Positions 62,147 through 64,000 of a stretch of 64,000 nucleotides of DNA are shown one piece after another. The notes beneath the pieces were generated by a model that worked only from the letters and a program-made list of their open reading frames with translations, was not told the DNA's origin and did no database searches. The stretch covers positions 1-64,000 of the forward strand of contig SUWB01000006.1 in assembly GCA_015061745.1 (NCBI GenBank), given 5' to 3'. Within the stretch, counting starts at the first letter, position 1; each line of letters begins with the position of its first letter. The DNA is from Lentisphaerota bacterium (lineage in GTDB: Bacteria > Verrucomicrobiota > Lentisphaeria > Victivallales > Victivallaceae). A program made the translations under genes and the position numbers.

Positions 62147-62791
62147 ATGATTAAGCATATAGCTTTTGATTTTGACGGAACTCTGGCCGACAGTGTAGAA
62201 TTCTGTCTTGCGGTATTTGAAAAAGTATTTGCCAAATATATGGGTGAAAAAGCTCCTGACCGGGAGGCGGTCTACAATAATTTCGGTATGAATGAACCGG
62301 GGGTGATCCGTTTTTTTATGGGGCAGGAAAATCCGGATGCGGAAAAAGATTTTTATGGATTTCACCGGGCTTTGCACCCTGAAATGTGTCCTGAACCTTT
62401 CCCCGGCGTGATAGGTCTGCTTGATTTTCTGAAATCAAAGGGAATTCCTATGACGATCCTGACGGGACGTTCTGAGACCACCTGTAATATTTCACTTGAC
62501 TTTTTGGGGATGCAGAAATACTTTGTTTCAGCCAAGTACGGTTCTCCTGAAAAAAATGACAAAGCAGGGCAATTGCGTGAAGTGATGTCAGCATACGGCT
62601 TGAAGGCTGATGAGATCCTTTATGTGGGGGATGCAGTTTCCGATGTGACCGCCTGCCGCAAGGCCGGAGTGGAATGTCTGACGGCGGCGTGGGCTTCATC
62701 TGCCCGGATCGGAGAACTTGAAAAAGTCAATCCCGGATTGATTTTTTATTCAGTGGAAGAAATGCTTTCCTGGTTGAAAGAAAGGGTTTGA
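62147..62791 (+). CDS. HAD family hydrolase (phosphoglycolate phosphatase-like)
   Basis: A 214-residue phosphatase-like protein with all four HAD motifs: DFDGTLADS (nucleophile Asp), ILTGRSE, the lysine in SPEKNDK, and YVGDAVSDVTACRKAG. The alpha-helical cap follows motif I. The family includes phosphoglycolate phosphatase and pyrophosphatase PpaX; substrate not assigned. It is cytoplasmic. It lies 62 nt after the NifX-like gene, beyond a terminator. Confidence 0.88.
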   Translation: MIKHIAFDFDGTLADSVEFCLAVFEKVFAKYMGEKAPDREAVYNNFGMNEPGVIRFFMGQENPDAEKDFYGFHRALHPEMCPEPFPGVIGLLDFLKSKGIPMTILTGRSETTCNISLDFLGMQKYFVSAKYGSPEKNDKAGQLREVMSAYGLKADEILYVGDAVSDVTACRKAGVECLTAAWASSARIGELEKVNPGLIFYSVEEMLSWLKERV

Positions 62792-62836
62792 AATAACTGC
62801 CAAAGAGAAAAGTTCTGCTTTTCTTTGAAAAAGCTC

Positions 62837-62865
62837 TTGACATTGTCGTTAATGGATACTATATT
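62837..62865 (+). promoter_or_regulatory. Promoter of tRNA-Gly
   Basis: TTGACA (62837-62842), 17-nt spacer, TATATT (62860-62865). It is the best match to the form seen across the window. Confidence 0.8.
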
Positions 62866-62878
62866 ATTAATATAGGTT

Positions 62879-62952
62879 GCGGGTGTAGCAAAACGGTTAT
62901 GCTCCAGCTTCCCAAGCTGGCGACGCCGGTTCGACTCCGGTCACCCGCTCCA
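62879..62952 (+). tRNA. tRNA-Gly (anticodon CCC)
   Basis: The cloverleaf is complete: acceptor GCGGGTG/CACCCGC, D arm with AGCAAAACGGTTATGCT, anticodon arm CCAGC-TTCCCAA-GCTGG with CCC at 34-36, T arm CCGGTTCGACTCCGG, discriminator T and an encoded CCA. A T-run follows as terminator. Confidence 0.95.
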
Positions 62953-62991
62953 TTTTTTTTTGCCTTTTTACAGTATTGAGGAGGAGTTTGT

Positions 62992-63375
62992 ATGAAAAAA
63001 ATTGCCTTGGTTCTGTTTGCTTTACTTGTTTTTGTGCTTTCCGGCTGTGCTGCAAAGCGTCTTCCTTCTGAGGATATAGAAGCTCCTGTGCTCAATGCCA
63101 GACTTATTTCTGTTCTCAAAGATCCGAAACTTGCTCCCAACACCAAAGAAAAATACGATGCCATCCGTGCATTGATCAAAAAGGTGGATTTTGAATTCAC
63201 CCGTGAGACCAAGACCATCAATGAATATCTTGCTCCGCAGGATGCTATTATCGACCTGCCTGAAGCTGTTGACCGCCGTATCACCTTTAACTACCAGTAC
63301 CGTGACCGCTATGTGCGTCTGGTGTTTTCCACCTACCGTGAGTTTGTGGTTCGGGTGGATGTTATTGAAAAATGA
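62992..63375 (+). CDS. Small predicted lipoprotein
   Basis: A 127-residue protein with a lipoprotein signal (LFALLVFVLSGC, lipobox cysteine near residue 19). The mature part has no domain I recognise; it ends in a strand-rich segment (RRITFNYQYRDRYVRLVFSTY broken near residue 105). GGAGGAG precedes the start. Its stop overlaps the tadA start (ATGA), so the two are coupled. Confidence 0.8.
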   Translation: MKKIALVLFALLVFVLSGCAAKRLPSEDIEAPVLNARLISVLKDPKLAPNTKEKYDAIRALIKKVDFEFTRETKTINEYLAPQDAIIDLPEAVDRRITFNYQYRDRYVRLVFSTYREFVVRVDVIEK

Positions 63376-63839
63376 GTGATGCTTCTTTTATGGCGGCGGC
63401 TATGGAAGAAGCCGCTGCTGCCGCTGCTGCGGGTGAAGTCCCTGTGGGAGCCGTTGCCGTTTGTGACGGTGTTATCATTGCCCGGGGACGCAACTGTGTG
63501 GAATCCCGGGGAGCTGTTGACGGGCACGCAGAGTTTGAATTGATGCGTGCTTTGTGTCAGCAAAGGGGGGACTGGCGGCTGGAAGATTGTGAAATCTTTG
63601 TGACCAAAGAACCCTGCTTTATGTGTACGGGAATGTTGATCAACGCCCGTGCCAAACGGATCGTCTACGGTTTTTCCGATCCGGCAACAGGGGGCTGCGG
63701 CGGCAGTTTGAATTTATGTGTCCACCCCGGGAATCTGTGGCATCCTGAAGTTGTGTCCGGAGTTCTTGCAGAAGAAACATTAGCACAATTTCGTCTTTTT
63801 TTCAAAGAAGTTCGCAAAAAAAACAAAAAACGCCCTTGA
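63372..63839 (+). CDS. tadA: tRNA adenosine(34) deaminase
   Basis: A 155-residue zinc-dependent deaminase that converts A34 to inosine in tRNA-Arg. The zinc site is H52-A-E54 with C82 and C85 (PCFMC), as in the cytidine deaminase-like fold. VPVGAVAV and NARAKRIVYG are typical. Other deaminases of this fold, such as guanine deaminase, are less likely. It overlaps the lipoprotein gene by four bases. The promoter of the next gene begins in its last codon. Confidence 0.92.
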   Translation: MSDASFMAAAMEEAAAAAAAGEVPVGAVAVCDGVIIARGRNCVESRGAVDGHAEFELMRALCQQRGDWRLEDCEIFVTKEPCFMCTGMLINARAKRIVYGFSDPATGGCGGSLNLCVHPGNLWHPEVVSGVLAEETLAQFRLFFKEVRKKNKKRP

Positions 63840-63864
63840 AAAATTGCTTTTCCGGGTTTATAGT
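63836..63864 (+). promoter_or_regulatory. Promoter of the fourth pseudopilin gene
   Basis: TTGAAA (63836-63841, over the tadA stop), 17-nt spacer, TATAGT (63859-63864). A leader of about 78 nt follows. Confidence 0.6.
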
Positions 63865-63948
63865 ATGCACTGTTGAACTGTGACAAACTGAGGGCAGGAA
63901 AGCTGTAAGGAATGCCTGAAGAATGTCCGCTTACCGGAGGGCACCCGA

Positions 63949-64000
63949 ATGAATATGAGACACAACAAATTCACACTGGTTGAGTTGCTGGTCGTAATTT
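63949..64000 (+). CDS. Pseudopilin-like protein, start only
   Basis: The first 17 codons (MNMRHNKFTLVELLVVI) are seen before the window ends. It has the ordinary architecture: a seven-residue leader directly followed by one FTLVELLVVI motif, with no insert. GGAGG lies 8 nt upstream. It serves as the internal reference for the three genes that carry a duplicated motif. Confidence 0.85.
   Translation, partial: MNMRHNKFTLVELLVVI

Overview
The window looks like a chromosomal segment of a Lentisphaerota bacterium, probably a Victivallis-type gut saccharolytic anaerobe. The clues are several pseudopilin-like proteins carrying the FTLIELLV...[18 protein letters not shown] signature and a degenerate C-terminal H-x9-DG type motif, GntR regulators with LacI-like sensor domains next to large secreted carbohydrate-active enzymes, paired DUF4838 proteins, a pyruvate:ferredoxin oxidoreductase, and no respiratory genes. 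The assignment is inference from gene content; no database was searched. No CRISPR array, insertion sequence, prophage or rRNA was seen.

Layout. 1-6342: the stub of an aldolase gene, then a plus-strand operon of a pseudopilin-like gene, a very large secreted enzyme and a Gfo/Idh/MocA dehydrogenase. 6381-13117: an HpcH/HpaI-type aldolase, an M28-like peptidase, an operon of ferredoxin-thioredoxin-reductase-like protein, thioredoxin and amidohydrolase, a WaaP-like kinase and a second Gfo/Idh/MocA gene. 13152-25579: a divergent polysaccharide locus. On the minus strand lie a GntR regulator, a pseudopilin, a GH42-like protein and a secreted protein; on the plus strand lie a YetA/PL26-like rhamnogalacturonan lyase and a GH78-like rhamnosidase. 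25633-29182: sigma factor, zinc-finger anti-sigma-like protein and a Ser/Thr kinase with ankyrin repeats. 29234-42255: M20 peptidase, CapA-like protein, two DUF4838 paralogues flanking a third pseudopilin, a sugar isomerase/epimerase, an M55 peptidase, an FAD oxidoreductase and an IclR regulator. 42466-47107: an operon of secreted acetyl esterases. 47279-64000: mostly core genes (PFOR, MraY/WecA-like transferase, K+/H+ antiporter, panB, accD, SRP RNA, rph, dnaX, tRNA-Gly(CCC), tadA) and the start of a fourth pseudopilin gene.

Together, the PL26-like, GH78-like, rhamnogalacturonan acetylesterase, AXE1-like and sialate-O-acetylesterase-like proteins point to use of acetylated pectin (rhamnogalacturonan I) or similar branched plant or mucosal glycans. 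The sugar dehydrogenases, aldolase and isomerase would process released sugars, and PFOR would ferment the pyruvate.

The most unusual observation is in the pseudopilin genes. Three of the four carry the FTLIELLV coding motif twice, separated by an in-frame, stop-free insert (210, 210 and 132 nt) rich in long palindromes. The two 210-nt inserts are nearly identical in DNA, yet most of their differences change amino acids. A palindromic core is shared with the third insert but is read there in a different frame. This is what a DNA-level palindromic element that inserts in frame into coding sequence would look like, similar in concept to the Rickettsia palindromic elements, but here sitting at pilin signal sequences beside carbohydrate-active enzyme genes.

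A second window-wide pattern is a recurrent promoter form: TTGAnn-like -35, 17-nt spacer and TATATT (not TATAAT) -10. It is seen before about twenty genes, including the tRNA and SRP RNA genes.
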